Origin: a virus
DNA: 54,170 nucleotides
Reading direction: 5' to 3' (one strand)
Virus record (IMG/VR): IMGVR_UViG_3300030109_000164
Coordinates: 1-54,170 of that record
Part shown: piece by piece, positions 27,037-34,800 of the stretch
Position numbering within the stretch: the stretch's first letter is position 1
Layout of the letters: the number at the start of each line of letters is the position of its first letter
Translations under genes and position numbers: made by a program
The notes under the pieces: model-generated
What the model was told of the DNA's origin: nothing
Database searches by the model: none
What the model saw: only the letters and a program-made list of their open reading frames with translations

Positions 27037-27513
27037 TTAGACCTCCTTTGTTAAATCCTGTCTTAGTAGTGAATACTTTCGTTCAAAGCCCTGTGCTTGT
27101 AGTATTTTTTCCATAGCTGGGGCAACTAAACATTCTATTTGAGAAACTCCGCAAATCTGTGCCCAACCACAAACTTGTTTCCAAAACTTTTTCATATTAT
27201 GTCGTAAATTTTTTCCACCTAAAGCTAATACATTCATAGCTGTAAATCGTGGATAATAAACTAATTCTAAAGCTATAGCTAGTTGTATGTCAGGAACTTC
27301 ATCATCATCATTTTTAGCAACAATAATAAAAAGCTGACCTTTTAATCCTCGCTCATATATATCTTCTACAGTCATTTCACCATGCATAGCTTTATCAATA
27401 CATTCCTGAAACAACGGAATACATCCACCCCAGTATCTATCAAGTAATTCTTTTGTAGATAACAACTGAGCATTGTATTGTTTATGTTCTTGTTGTACCA
27501 CTTGTAATGTCAT
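27037..27513 (-). CDS. GNAT-like virion assembly protein (T7 gp13-like)
   Basis: 158 residues. The pattern resembles a degenerate GNAT fold: a helical N-terminus, strands GQLFIIVAKNDD and IQLAIALELVYYP, and a conserved ...GGKNLRHNMKKFWKQVCGWAQICGVSQIECLVAPAMEKILQAQGF helix-strand-helix end. T7 gp13 and many podoviruses have such a protein just before the internal core genes, where it is needed for virion assembly. No canonical acetyl-CoA loop is evident, so enzyme activity is doubtful. It overlaps the preceding gene by four bases. Confidence 0.75.
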   Translation of the reverse strand: MTLQVVQQEHKQYNAQLLSTKELLDRYWGGCIPLFQECIDKAMHGEMTVEDIYERGLKGQLFIIVAKNDDDEVPDIQLAIALELVYYPRFTAMNVLALGGKNLRHNMKKFWKQVCGWAQICGVSQIECLVAPAMEKILQAQGFERKYSLLRQDLTKEV

Positions 27514-28358
27514 GTTGCTTTTGTGTCCTTACCAATCATTTTATCAAAAAACTCTGTGCCTTTACGGGCTACAACATTTTTAGGTATAACATATTCACCG
27601 CCTTCAACTTCAAAATCAACCTGGTCACTACCTTGTACTCTTCCACGGACACCTCCTTGAGCATGAGATTGGCCAACTACCAATCCACCGACTGCCATTT
27701 GAGCTGGTGGTTGAGCTGGTGTTTGTGGCATAGGAGCCATAGGAGCGTCTGCGCCTTCAATCTGTACATCAGCTTCCATAGCTTTTGCCGCCATAATAAT
27801 AGCAGTAATTAATCCTTCATCATATTGTTCTGGAATTTCTTCAGCTGGAAGTATTCCTCTTTGAATAGCCATTTGTCTAATCTGAGGATACATAGCTGGA
27901 TTTTGCTGTACTGTTTTAGCAAGCTGTATAATCATGTTAAGTTCGTTAGCATCAAGTTCACCTGATTGAATACCTGCTTCAATAGCTGCTCGTATTCTAG
28001 CAACAGCTTCTGGATTAGCTGATAGTGTCTGATTAATTTGACCCTCCATCATAGATGAATCCATAGGCCCTTGTGACATTTGAGCAGGAGGAACCATGCC
28101 TCCTTCTTGCATCATCATAGTTGGGTTTTGTCCAGGTTGCCCCATAGGTTGATTTCTAAAATCCATAGCTGCAGCATTAGGATTACCACCTTGTGTTGTA
28201 CCTGTAGGTATTTCACCCAATGCTCCTTGTGTAACAGGAGTTGTAGGCATTGTTATTAATGTTTCAATTGATGCTGGTAAATCCAATGACACAGATGTGG
28301 GTACAGCTGCTGGAACACCTTCTTCCATTGCCATAGGATTAGTTGGTTTCATTACCAT
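27510..28358 (-). CDS. Conserved virion-associated protein with PxxM-rich linkers
   Basis: 282 residues. N-terminal half is low-complexity, rich in Met, Pro, Gln and Gly. A helical segment (about 108-170) follows, and the C-terminus has GGLVVGQSHAQGG...VDFEVEGGEYVIPKNVVARKGTEFFDKM, a block I recognise from marine podovirus structural proteins. It sits between the nozzle gene block and the gp13-like gene. Probably a structural or assembly factor; the exact position in the particle is unknown. Confidence 0.75.
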   Translation of the reverse strand: MVMKPTNPMAMEEGVPAAVPTSVSLDLPASIETLITMPTTPVTQGALGEIPTGTTQGGNPNAAAMDFRNQPMGQPGQNPTMMMQEGGMVPPAQMSQGPMDSSMMEGQINQTLSANPEAVARIRAAIEAGIQSGELDANELNMIIQLAKTVQQNPAMYPQIRQMAIQRGILPAEEIPEQYDEGLITAIIMAAKAMEADVQIEGADAPMAPMPQTPAQPPAQMAVGGLVVGQSHAQGGVRGRVQGSDQVDFEVEGGEYVIPKNVVARKGTEFFDKMIGKDTKAT

Positions 28359-28359
28359 A

Positions 28360-28719
28360 TTATAGCCCTTTCATTTGTTGAATTAGTAAATTAAGTGCAG
28401 CTCTTGTCTCAGCTACATCGGTAGCTAAAGTCTGCACATCAAGTACAAGTTTTTGAAAATCATCTAAAGATGCAACATTTTGACCGCTTATAGCAAAACC
28501 TGTACCTTTTGCAGTTACCTGTACTAATTTTTGTGCACCTAATGGATTTGTTGTAATTTGACCCTGTGTAATAGCTTTACTTGCAGTATCAATTTCACCA
28601 CGTAGTCCAGTTAGTAATTCTACATTTTCTTTAACTGTAGCTATAAGTATAGTTTGGTAGTCTGTAAACCCTCCTTGTGGTACTGCTGGTACAGTTGTAA
28701 ATCTATTGTTAACGCTCAT
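28360..28719 (-). CDS. Small structural-region protein
   Basis: 119 residues, largely helical after residue 20, ending in a heptad-like segment (FQKLVLDVQTLATDVAETRAALNLLIQQ) that could form a coiled coil. It overlaps the upstream nozzle gene by four bases and is one base from the next gene, so it is translated with virion proteins. No family recognised; an assembly or connector role is inference. Confidence 0.65.
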   Translation of the reverse strand: MSVNNRFTTVPAVPQGGFTDYQTILIATVKENVELLTGLRGEIDTASKAITQGQITTNPLGAQKLVQVTAKGTGFAISGQNVASLDDFQKLVLDVQTLATDVAETRAALNLLIQQMKGL

Positions 28720-31118
28720 GCTGTCCTCAATCCATATGGAGTTTCACCTATATGTATTGCTCGTATTCTTGCCGAACCCGAAACTCCTATTTCAAATGTA
28801 TCACTTCTATATCCGCTTGGCAATCTAAATACATCGCTAGAACTTACTGTCCCTTGAAATATTAACTGTTTATCAACAAACAATTTAAAAGTAACTGGTA
28901 ATACTCCTGAAATTTCTAATTGAAACTGCGTTTGTGCATCTGCATTTATTGCATATGAATTTAATGTACCTGAATTTTCTACTCTACTTCCAGAATCTGT
29001 ATAGTCAGTTGGCCCGTTAACTGTACCAAGTTGTTGGCTTTTAGTCCATATTACAGCATTACTAGTAGGTACACTATTATTGTAAGCTATAATATTTTCT
29101 GTTTCTGTAGCTGATGTATCAAAATCTGCAATGACTCTAGCAGCTCCAAGATTCATAAAATCTTTGGTAATAATAGCTTTTGACTTCCATTCTAATGGAG
29201 AAAGAATTTGGTCTTTATTATCCCATTCATATAAATTACCTAAGTTATCTCCTATATAATACATTACACCAGTTTGATAATCAGTACATGCTGCAGTAAA
29301 AGTATAGTTTATACTTACAAGAAGTCCTCCTACAGTATCATCTCTTTCAAATATAAGCGAAGAAGCTGAATGAGAACCAAAGTATTTACCATTGTAGTAA
29401 TGTCCAATAAGAGTAGCAGGGTCAAGAGCTGCATTCCAAGTATCCCAATCGTGCACTAACTTAGTTACGATGTCTGTACCTTGTGAAGGAGCATGACTAG
29501 CAAGCCCTCCGTGAGTAGCCCATAAAACAGCATACCCCATATTAACTACAGATTTTTTAGAAAGACATGGATATAAACTATCAACACGAGCAGACGACAT
29601 AGTAGCAGGGTCATTACCTGATACCTGATATGGATATTCTTTTGTAAGCACTAATATAAATCCTTGTATAGGTTCTATTGCTACAATGTCTGAATCAAAA
29701 GTCATTCTAAATCGTTCAGGCCATGCATGTGGTTTATCAGGAAATGAAAAACATAATTGATTATCAAAAAATCCAACAAGTATATTATTGTGAGCTGCAC
29801 GAATACCTTTCATACCTGTAGGTGGAGGATCGTTATCTTCAGAATCTAATAATCTAGATAGACCTGACACTAAATAATTATCTGTAAAGTTAAAACTACT
29901 ATCACCCCAATATATTGCTGTTTGACTTAATGACTCAGCTACATCGTGAAACACAGTACCGTTAGTATCAGCAGTTTCAGAAATAGCATTACCACTATCG
30001 CTAAATGTAAACGAATACTTATCAACAATAGAAGCTACAGTAAATGTACCATTCATACTGCCACTATCTGTAGTCATACCAGATAATTTAAATCTATCAT
30101 CTACAATAAAATTATGAGGGTGTGCTAAAGTTAAAGTAACTACACTACCAACTCGTTTTACTTTAGTAGTAGTTGTTGGAAACCATAATGTTCTTAATAA
30201 AAAATACTCTGTAGCTGCTGCAGAAACAACAGTTCTATATAACCTTACACCTCGTACAAAGTTTAAAGTTGGTGAACTAGGTTTTTGTTGTGGTATATTA
30301 CTAACTGTTACAGTTTGTCCTTCTTTAATATACACTTCAGCAGATGGTAAAGATGGTATAGACTCTTCATCCCAAGGTGTAATCCATGTATAGACATATG
30401 TTCTAATCTGTGTGTTACCTGCCATATCAGCACGACCAGTAGTATTTGCTGTTTTTGCAACTTGGTCTCCAGGACTAAAGTATGAAAAGTCAGTAGTGTT
30501 AAGAACAGTAATTTCTACATTAGTAGCATTAAAAGCTTTAGCTTCATCAGATGTACCAAAATCTCTAACAGTAACAATATTACCTGAGCGTAAGTTATGA
30601 GTTGTTCCTCCATAAAATGTTGCAGTATTACCACTATCTCTTTCATAGTGTGTAGCACTTACAACAGAAAATGATACTGCTGCAGTATTTAAAGTAGTTG
30701 TAGGTAAAGGTAATCCAAGGTCATAATATCCGTTTGTTACTGGGTATGGAGCACTTCCATTAGTAGCTAAATCATAGTTAGATACTTTGGGTGTGCCATC
30801 ACCTGTATAATAAAATCTTTGCTCAGTATCTTCTGTTGATGTAGTAGTTGTCCAAGGAGAAGAAGCAGTAGCAATATCTACATCATTGAGATAAGTAAGA
30901 AATACATTAGCATTATTAGTAGGATTAGTAAGTTTATATAATGTTTGAATTGTACCTGTCCTTCCAATGTTTTCAACTAGCTTTGGAGTTCTATAAGGTA
31001 TAAGGTCACCAGAATACAACTTAACATTATAAGCTGTTTGAGCTGCTCCATCAGGTAATAACTCATCAGATATTTTTGGAGCTTCACCTAAAAACTTTTG
31101 TAGTTTTACTGAACCCAT
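28716..31118 (-). CDS. Large tail nozzle / stabilisation-type protein
   Basis: 800 residues, beta-rich throughout. The N-terminus MGSVKLQKFLGEAPKISDEL, then LPDGAAQTAYNVKLYSGDL, is a block conserved in marine podovirus proteins of this size, analogous to T7 gp12 (tail tubular protein B) or P22 gp10. Repeated beta segments (YVYTWITPWDEESIPSLPS, GVRLYRTVV) resemble a beta-propeller or jelly-roll nozzle. It forms, with the smaller adaptors at 40594-41900, the short tail. It starts in the stop codon of the endolysin gene. Confidence 0.78.
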   Translation of the reverse strand: MGSVKLQKFLGEAPKISDELLPDGAAQTAYNVKLYSGDLIPYRTPKLVENIGRTGTIQTLYKLTNPTNNANVFLTYLNDVDIATASSPWTTTTSTEDTEQRFYYTGDGTPKVSNYDLATNGSAPYPVTNGYYDLGLPLPTTTLNTAAVSFSVVSATHYERDSGNTATFYGGTTHNLRSGNIVTVRDFGTSDEAKAFNATNVEITVLNTTDFSYFSPGDQVAKTANTTGRADMAGNTQIRTYVYTWITPWDEESIPSLPSAEVYIKEGQTVTVSNIPQQKPSSPTLNFVRGVRLYRTVVSAAATEYFLLRTLWFPTTTTKVKRVGSVVTLTLAHPHNFIVDDRFKLSGMTTDSGSMNGTFTVASIVDKYSFTFSDSGNAISETADTNGTVFHDVAESLSQTAIYWGDSSFNFTDNYLVSGLSRLLDSEDNDPPPTGMKGIRAAHNNILVGFFDNQLCFSFPDKPHAWPERFRMTFDSDIVAIEPIQGFILVLTKEYPYQVSGNDPATMSSARVDSLYPCLSKKSVVNMGYAVLWATHGGLASHAPSQGTDIVTKLVHDWDTWNAALDPATLIGHYYNGKYFGSHSASSLIFERDDTVGGLLVSINYTFTAACTDYQTGVMYYIGDNLGNLYEWDNKDQILSPLEWKSKAIITKDFMNLGAARVIADFDTSATETENIIAYNNSVPTSNAVIWTKSQQLGTVNGPTDYTDSGSRVENSGTLNSYAINADAQTQFQLEISGVLPVTFKLFVDKQLIFQGTVSSSDVFRLPSGYRSDTFEIGVSGSARIRAIHIGETPYGLRTA

Positions 31119-31633
31119 TAATCATCTACCATTTCTAAAGCAACTTCTGTTACATCATTATTTCTATTAGTCCAACCATTTCCAAATGTATCAAAAGTAT
31201 CTAGACTTTTATAAAAATCTTGTCTTACTTTTTTAAATTTTTCTACCATATATCTTTTGTTTTGTCCTTCTAGTAACGCCATTGTTTTAGGACCAATCAC
31301 ACCATCAGGTTCTGCTCCACAACATTTTTGTAAACCTTTAGAACTTCTGCTTACTCCACTATTTACTGCCCAATCAAAAACTATATAATCTAAACCAGAA
31401 GGTAAAAAATCACAGTTAGCTTTTATCCAATAGTTTTCTAAATATATTGGAGCAACATCTTCTGGTGTAAGCTTTTTCATATCTTCTTTAGTAACTTCAT
31501 AACCTAACCAATCCTCATAGACTTTTTTAGTAACTCCAAGATTAGTTATACCTCCAGGATCACTAGGGTGATTTACATATCCTCCTTCATGTTTTAATAA
31601 AAGTTCTAATGCTTTATCAAAATTTTCTCTCAT
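31118..31633 (-). CDS. Endolysin, glycoside hydrolase family 108-like
   Basis: 171 residues. N-terminal ALELLLKHEGGYVNHPSDPG contains the EGGYV motif with Glu16 as predicted catalytic acid, followed by GGITNLGVT. The C-terminal half (FDWAVNSGVSRSSKGLQKCCG, DGVIGPKTMALLE) is the peptidoglycan-binding-like domain usual for this family. No signal peptide, so export depends on the holin encoded directly upstream, with which it overlaps by four bases. Cleaves cell-wall glycan at lysis. Confidence 0.93.
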   Translation of the reverse strand: MRENFDKALELLLKHEGGYVNHPSDPGGITNLGVTKKVYEDWLGYEVTKEDMKKLTPEDVAPIYLENYWIKANCDFLPSGLDYIVFDWAVNSGVSRSSKGLQKCCGAEPDGVIGPKTMALLEGQNKRYMVEKFKKVRQDFYKSLDTFDTFGNGWTNRNNDVTEVALEMVDD

Positions 31634-32010
31634 TTTTTACTATCCGTTTTTTTATACTTATCAAAACTTCTCAATCCTGAAATTCCTAGCATACCGAATA
31701 AAAGCGGCATCATGACCGTCATGTCAGCTTGTGGGATTACTACTCCAAATCCTGCCATAATCGGTGAGACCATATAGTTAATAGCAAGAGATAGCCCGCA
31801 AATCCAGCCAATGAGGGGCCTCCACGATGATTGAAACCAGTTGCCTTTAGCTTCTGCTTTATTTACTTCTATTTGTTGAAGAGCAAGTTGCTGGGCATGT
31901 TTCTCTGCCATAGTAGCTATGTCATGGCTCAGCTTCTGTTGTAAGTCTTTGTCTTTAACAAACTTTCCAATCAACTTAGTTGCTGGTCCTATTAAACTTA
32001 GTAATGCCAT
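31630..32010 (-). CDS. Holin, 3TM GTA-holin-like
   Basis: 126 residues. A charged helical N-terminus (1-55) is followed by hydrophobic segments at about 60-80 (WRPLIGWICGLSLAINYMV), 82-92 and 98-112 (MMPLLFGMLGISGL), and a Lys-rich tail. This layout matches the 3TM holins of gene transfer agents and marine phages. It is directly upstream of the endolysin and makes the membrane holes that release it. Confidence 0.88.
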   Translation of the reverse strand: MALLSLIGPATKLIGKFVKDKDLQQKLSHDIATMAEKHAQQLALQQIEVNKAEAKGNWFQSSWRPLIGWICGLSLAINYMVSPIMAGFGVVIPQADMTVMMPLLFGMLGISGLRSFDKYKKTDSKK

Positions 32011-32201
32011 ATGTCTATCCTTATATCTTCTGACTTAATCAGAATAGGTTTACAAAAACTTTTTACATTTTTAACTGTATTATACTGCACTTGATATGCA
32101 GCGCTTTCACAATCAGTTTTTTTCATAAATAAAGTAGGGCTGAATCTATCTTGTACAGGTTCATTGTTTAATAAAATAATTAACATATATACTTTTATCA
32201 T
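31998..32201 (-). CDS. Small exported or membrane-anchored protein of the lysis group
   Basis: 67 residues. MIKVYMLIILLNNEP is a short hydrophobic N-terminus that may act as a signal or anchor; two cysteines (DCESAAYQVQ and SFCKP) could form a disulfide in the periplasm. It overlaps both neighbours by a few bases between the EF-hand membrane protein and the holin. A spanin-like function is possible by position but no lipobox or typical spanin coiled coil is visible. Confidence 0.65.
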   Translation of the reverse strand: MIKVYMLIILLNNEPVQDRFSPTLFMKKTDCESAAYQVQYNTVKNVKSFCKPILIKSEDIRIDIWHY

Positions 32202-32503
32202 TTTTTTCTGTTGTTCATAATAGCTGCACTTCCCATATATGCTCCGACTATACCTGCACCACTAATATACATAAGATTACTAATGTCAGCTAGTGCATTA
32301 ACTCTTTCAATATCTACTATAAACATAGATATTGTAAATACACCCATACCAACAAGTGAAGCTGTAGCCATTCTACGTTGTGCTCTTTGTTTTCTTAAAT
32401 CATGTTGTAGTTCAGCTGCTTGCATTTCTTCATCACTTACAACACCATCTTTATTTATATCTAGTTCATTATACATTGATTTTTTCTGTAGTTTTTTTTG
32501 CAT
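32198..32503 (-). CDS. EF-hand membrane protein
   Basis: 101 residues. Residues 15-26, DINKDGVVSDEE, are a complete EF-hand loop: ligands Asp15, Asn17, Asp19, Ser23 and Glu26, with Gly20 at the bend. A basic stretch (LRKQRAQRR) follows, then two transmembrane segments (ASLVGMGVFTISMFIV and MYISGAGIVGAYMGSAAIM). It sits in the lysis group two genes from the holin. A calcium-sensing or pore-related role is inference. Confidence 0.75.
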   Translation of the reverse strand: MQKKLQKKSMYNELDINKDGVVSDEEMQAAELQHDLRKQRAQRRMATASLVGMGVFTISMFIVDIERVNALADISNLMYISGAGIVGAYMGSAAIMNNRKK

Positions 32504-32964
32504 TAAGCTAAACTCATTAAATAATTAATATAATAATACCCAGCAAATCCTACAACTATTGCTAAACAGATACAAATAGTTATTTGTTGTTGTAATTTTT
32601 TTCTTTTTATTTCTTCTTCAACTGCATCCATTTGCATTTTTCTTTGTCTAGCTATTTCTGCTTGAAGTCTTTCCCATTGTCCTGCAGTACCATATAACAT
32701 AAACAATTCTCTTAATTCTTTTCTAGCTTGAGCAACTTCTTCTTTTTTAAAAAATTCGTCTATTGCGTTTGCTTCTACTCCGCCAAACTTAGAAAAAAAA
32801 GAATTTTTTTTTGCTTTTGCACCTGCTTGTAATTGAGCTTCTGCTTTTGCATATTTAGATATAGGACCACTTAATGACGCTATATCTTTGCCACTTTTTA
32901 TAGCAGATGATATTGCTCCACTAGCGGCAGATATTGCTGCAAATGCTGATAATGGGTCAATCAT
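32503..32964 (-). CDS. Helical protein with C-terminal membrane anchor
   Basis: 153 residues. Residues 1-20 are Ala/Ser-rich, the middle is a long charged helix (about 30-125; EEVAQARKELRELFMLYG, ERLQAEIARQRKMQ) and the end is one transmembrane segment (ITICICLAIVVGFAGYYYI). Such anchored coiled coils occur in phage lysis regions and among minor virion proteins. No family recognised. It overlaps the EF-hand gene by one base. Confidence 0.65.
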   Translation of the reverse strand: MIDPLSAFAAISAASGAISSAIKSGKDIASLSGPISKYAKAEAQLQAGAKAKKNSFFSKFGGVEANAIDEFFKKEEVAQARKELRELFMLYGTAGQWERLQAEIARQRKMQMDAVEEEIKRKKLQQQITICICLAIVVGFAGYYYINYLMSLA

Positions 32965-32968
32965 TTAC

Positions 32969-33172
32969 TTATCCTGTTTTATTTTTCTTTGATTTAACAA
33001 TCTCAGCTTGTAAATTCTTTGGTAATGTCTGTTGCGCTGCAGTAAGTTTTGGTACTGTCCCACCATCTTTATACATAACTACATTTTTCTTTTTCTTTAT
33101 TTCACCACCATAGCCATACATCTGTGTACCCATCTTCATTTTCTTTTTGTCTTTCATTTTATAACCCGGCAT
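32969..33172 (-). CDS. Small Lys/Gly-rich phage protein
   Basis: 67 residues starting MPGYKMKDKKKMKMG, with a YGGEIKKKK...VMYKDGGTVPKLTAAQQTLPKNLQ pattern that I recognise from many marine phage genomes as a small conserved unknown. The GG turns and Lys content suggest binding to a larger structure. AGGAG lies upstream of the ATG. Its role is unknown. Confidence 0.7.
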   Translation of the reverse strand: MPGYKMKDKKKMKMGTQMYGYGGEIKKKKNVVMYKDGGTVPKLTAAQQTLPKNLQAEIVKSKKNKTG

Positions 33173-33183
33173 GTAATTCTCCT

Positions 33184-33366
33184 TTAGTTTAATAAGGTTA
33201 ATATTATTGATACTAATCCTGCAATAACAGCTGCAGCTGAACCAATCATAATTCGTTCAAGTCTAGAAATCCGAGATAAAATCATTTTATAACGTTCTGC
33301 ACATATTGCTTCGTGTTGTAAAAGTTCATTATTTATCTCAGCTGTAGTCATACGTTTTCTACTCAT
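33184..33366 (-). CDS. Small protein with coiled coil and C-terminal transmembrane segment
   Basis: 60 residues from ATG 33366; an in-frame GTG at 33372 would add two residues. Helix TAEINNELLQHEAICAERYK with heptad spacing, then RLERIMIGSAAAVIAGLVSIILTLL as a single membrane segment. The layout resembles XhlA/haemolysin-type lysis accessory proteins. The start overlaps the end of the preceding gene (ATGAGTAG). Confidence 0.65.
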   Translation of the reverse strand: MSRKRMTTAEINNELLQHEAICAERYKMILSRISRLERIMIGSAAAVIAGLVSIILTLLN

Positions 33367-33526
33367 CTTCACCTTTCACCGCAGTTGTTTGGTTTACGAC
33401 TGCCTGCGGTTTTTCATAAAGAGGTGGCTCATCAACAACCACTCCTTCGCTTACAAATTCATCACCTCGTAAAAATCTACCATCAGGCATCATAACAAGA
33501 GGTGTTCTTTTTATTTCTTTCTGCAT
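33359..33526 (-). CDS. Small unknown protein, 55 residues
   Basis: ATG 33526 with AGGAGT upstream, stop TAG at 33361-33359. The product begins MQKEIKRTPLVMMPDGRFLR and is acidic toward the end. MMPDGRF...GDEFV looks like a short beta-hairpin. It fills the gap between a fibre gene and the small membrane protein and overlaps the latter by 8 bases. No family recognised. Confidence 0.6.
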   Translation of the reverse strand: MQKEIKRTPLVMMPDGRFLRGDEFVSEGVVVDEPPLYEKPQAVVNQTTAVKGEDE

Positions 33527-33535
33527 AATTACTCC

Positions 33536-34144
33536 TTATGAAACTGTTGCACCACTGTTTGCAACTACAACCCATCCAATTGTATTAGCATATAATAACA
33601 TTACAGTGTCGTTAACATCAGCAAACGCAACCGTTGTACCATTTGCAAAAGTTGCTGGTGTTAATGTTGCAGTCCCACCACCATCTACTACCATTGAAAT
33701 AATTTTAATTTGACCAGCTGTTCCATTTGCAAGTGATATTGCAATAGCAGAACCACCAGTAGTAACTTCAGTTACAAGATGTGTTAGACTAATTGCACCA
33801 GCGCTACTAACTGCATTTACTTCACCTATGATACCTACTCCATTTGTTATTGATTCAAACAAAGCAGCAACAGGTCTAAGCTCAAACCTATCACCAATAG
33901 AAAAAGACCTAGCTGTAGTATTATCGTGTGCTCGTACTACTGTCATAGAATCACTAGAACGAGCTGTAACTTTTACAATTTCAAGATTATTTGATGTATC
34001 AATAAGAGTAGCAAAAAAGAAATCAGTACCTGTAATAGAAGGAAATTTAGCCCCTTGTCCAGAGTCAAGAGCAATAGTAGTAACGGAACTATTAATACTA
34101 GCTGAAAGAGTTCCAAATGCGTTATTAGTTACTTTAGCTACCAT
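33536..34144 (-). CDS. Fibre-adaptor protein, paralogue of 37445-38113
   Basis: 202 residues. Residues 1-100 align closely with the protein at 37445-38113 (shared FFFATLIDxSNNLEIVKVTARSxD block). This N-terminal module is common at the base of marine phage fibres. The C-terminal 100 residues (a Gly/Thr/Ala-rich beta domain) do not match the paralogue. AGGAG lies upstream of the ATG. Probably a tail-fibre connector or distal piece. Confidence 0.75.
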   Translation of the reverse strand: MVAKVTNNAFGTLSASINSSVTTIALDSGQGAKFPSITGTDFFFATLIDTSNNLEIVKVTARSSDSMTVVRAHDNTTARSFSIGDRFELRPVAALFESITNGVGIIGEVNAVSSAGAISLTHLVTEVTTGGSAIAISLANGTAGQIKIISMVVDGGGTATLTPATFANGTTVAFADVNDTVMLLYANTIGWVVVANSGATVS

Positions 34145-34158
34145 ACTATACTCCTTTT

Positions 34159-34785
34159 TTATCGTATATACGTTTTAACATTTGTATCATCTGTCCACCT
34201 ATTAACTCTTGCTACTGTTTTCATAGTGCCATCTGAATTTAACTCATTAGTATGCAATGCTTTAAAAGCATCCATATCACTAGCATTAGTAATTGCTGTT
34301 TCTATATCACCACAATCTTTTCTTATTGCAGTAACATAAGTTTTTACTGCATCAGGTATGGCTTTGCTACTGTCATATATACTTCGTTCTACTAGCCAGC
34401 TAAATCTAGCTATGTAATTGTTGGCTCTTGTCTTTGCTGTTTCTAATGCATAAGTTTTTAAACCTTTTGTTACTAACTGTTCACCTTCAAACATAATAGC
34501 TTTTCCATCACTGTCTACCTCTTTTACATCATCAAGTTTTTTATCTACTTTAGTATAACTTGTAGTCACTTTATCTGTATCAAATTTGTAAATTGGTTGA
34601 GAAGTTATTTCGTATTTATCATCTCCTGTTACTCCAGGTATTACTTCATATATTCCAATTTTGTTTAATTCAGACCAAGACCAAGATGTAAATATAGTTC
34701 TTGGGTGTCGAACATTATTTATAGTAATTGAAGTTGGATATTTTATTATTTGTGTTACCTTTTTATCTTCTACTATTGCATACAT
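34159..34785 (-). CDS. Tail fibre assembly / DUF4376-like protein
   Basis: 208 residues. The N-terminal part (MYAIVEDKKVTQIIKYPTS...FTSWSWSELNKIGIYEV) and the helical C-terminus (ALETAKTRANNYIARFSWLVERS, AIRKDCGDIETAI) are arranged as in phage proteins annotated DUF4376 or fibre-assembly factors that sit beside adhesin genes. Likely a chaperone or cap for the adjacent SPRY adhesin. Moderate certainty. Confidence 0.7.
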   Translation of the reverse strand: MYAIVEDKKVTQIIKYPTSITINNVRHPRTIFTSWSWSELNKIGIYEVIPGVTGDDKYEITSQPIYKFDTDKVTTSYTKVDKKLDDVKEVDSDGKAIMFEGEQLVTKGLKTYALETAKTRANNYIARFSWLVERSIYDSSKAIPDAVKTYVTAIRKDCGDIETAITNASDMDAFKALHTNELNSDGTMKTVARVNRWTDDTNVKTYIR

Positions 34786-34800
34786 TGTTTATCTCCTTAT

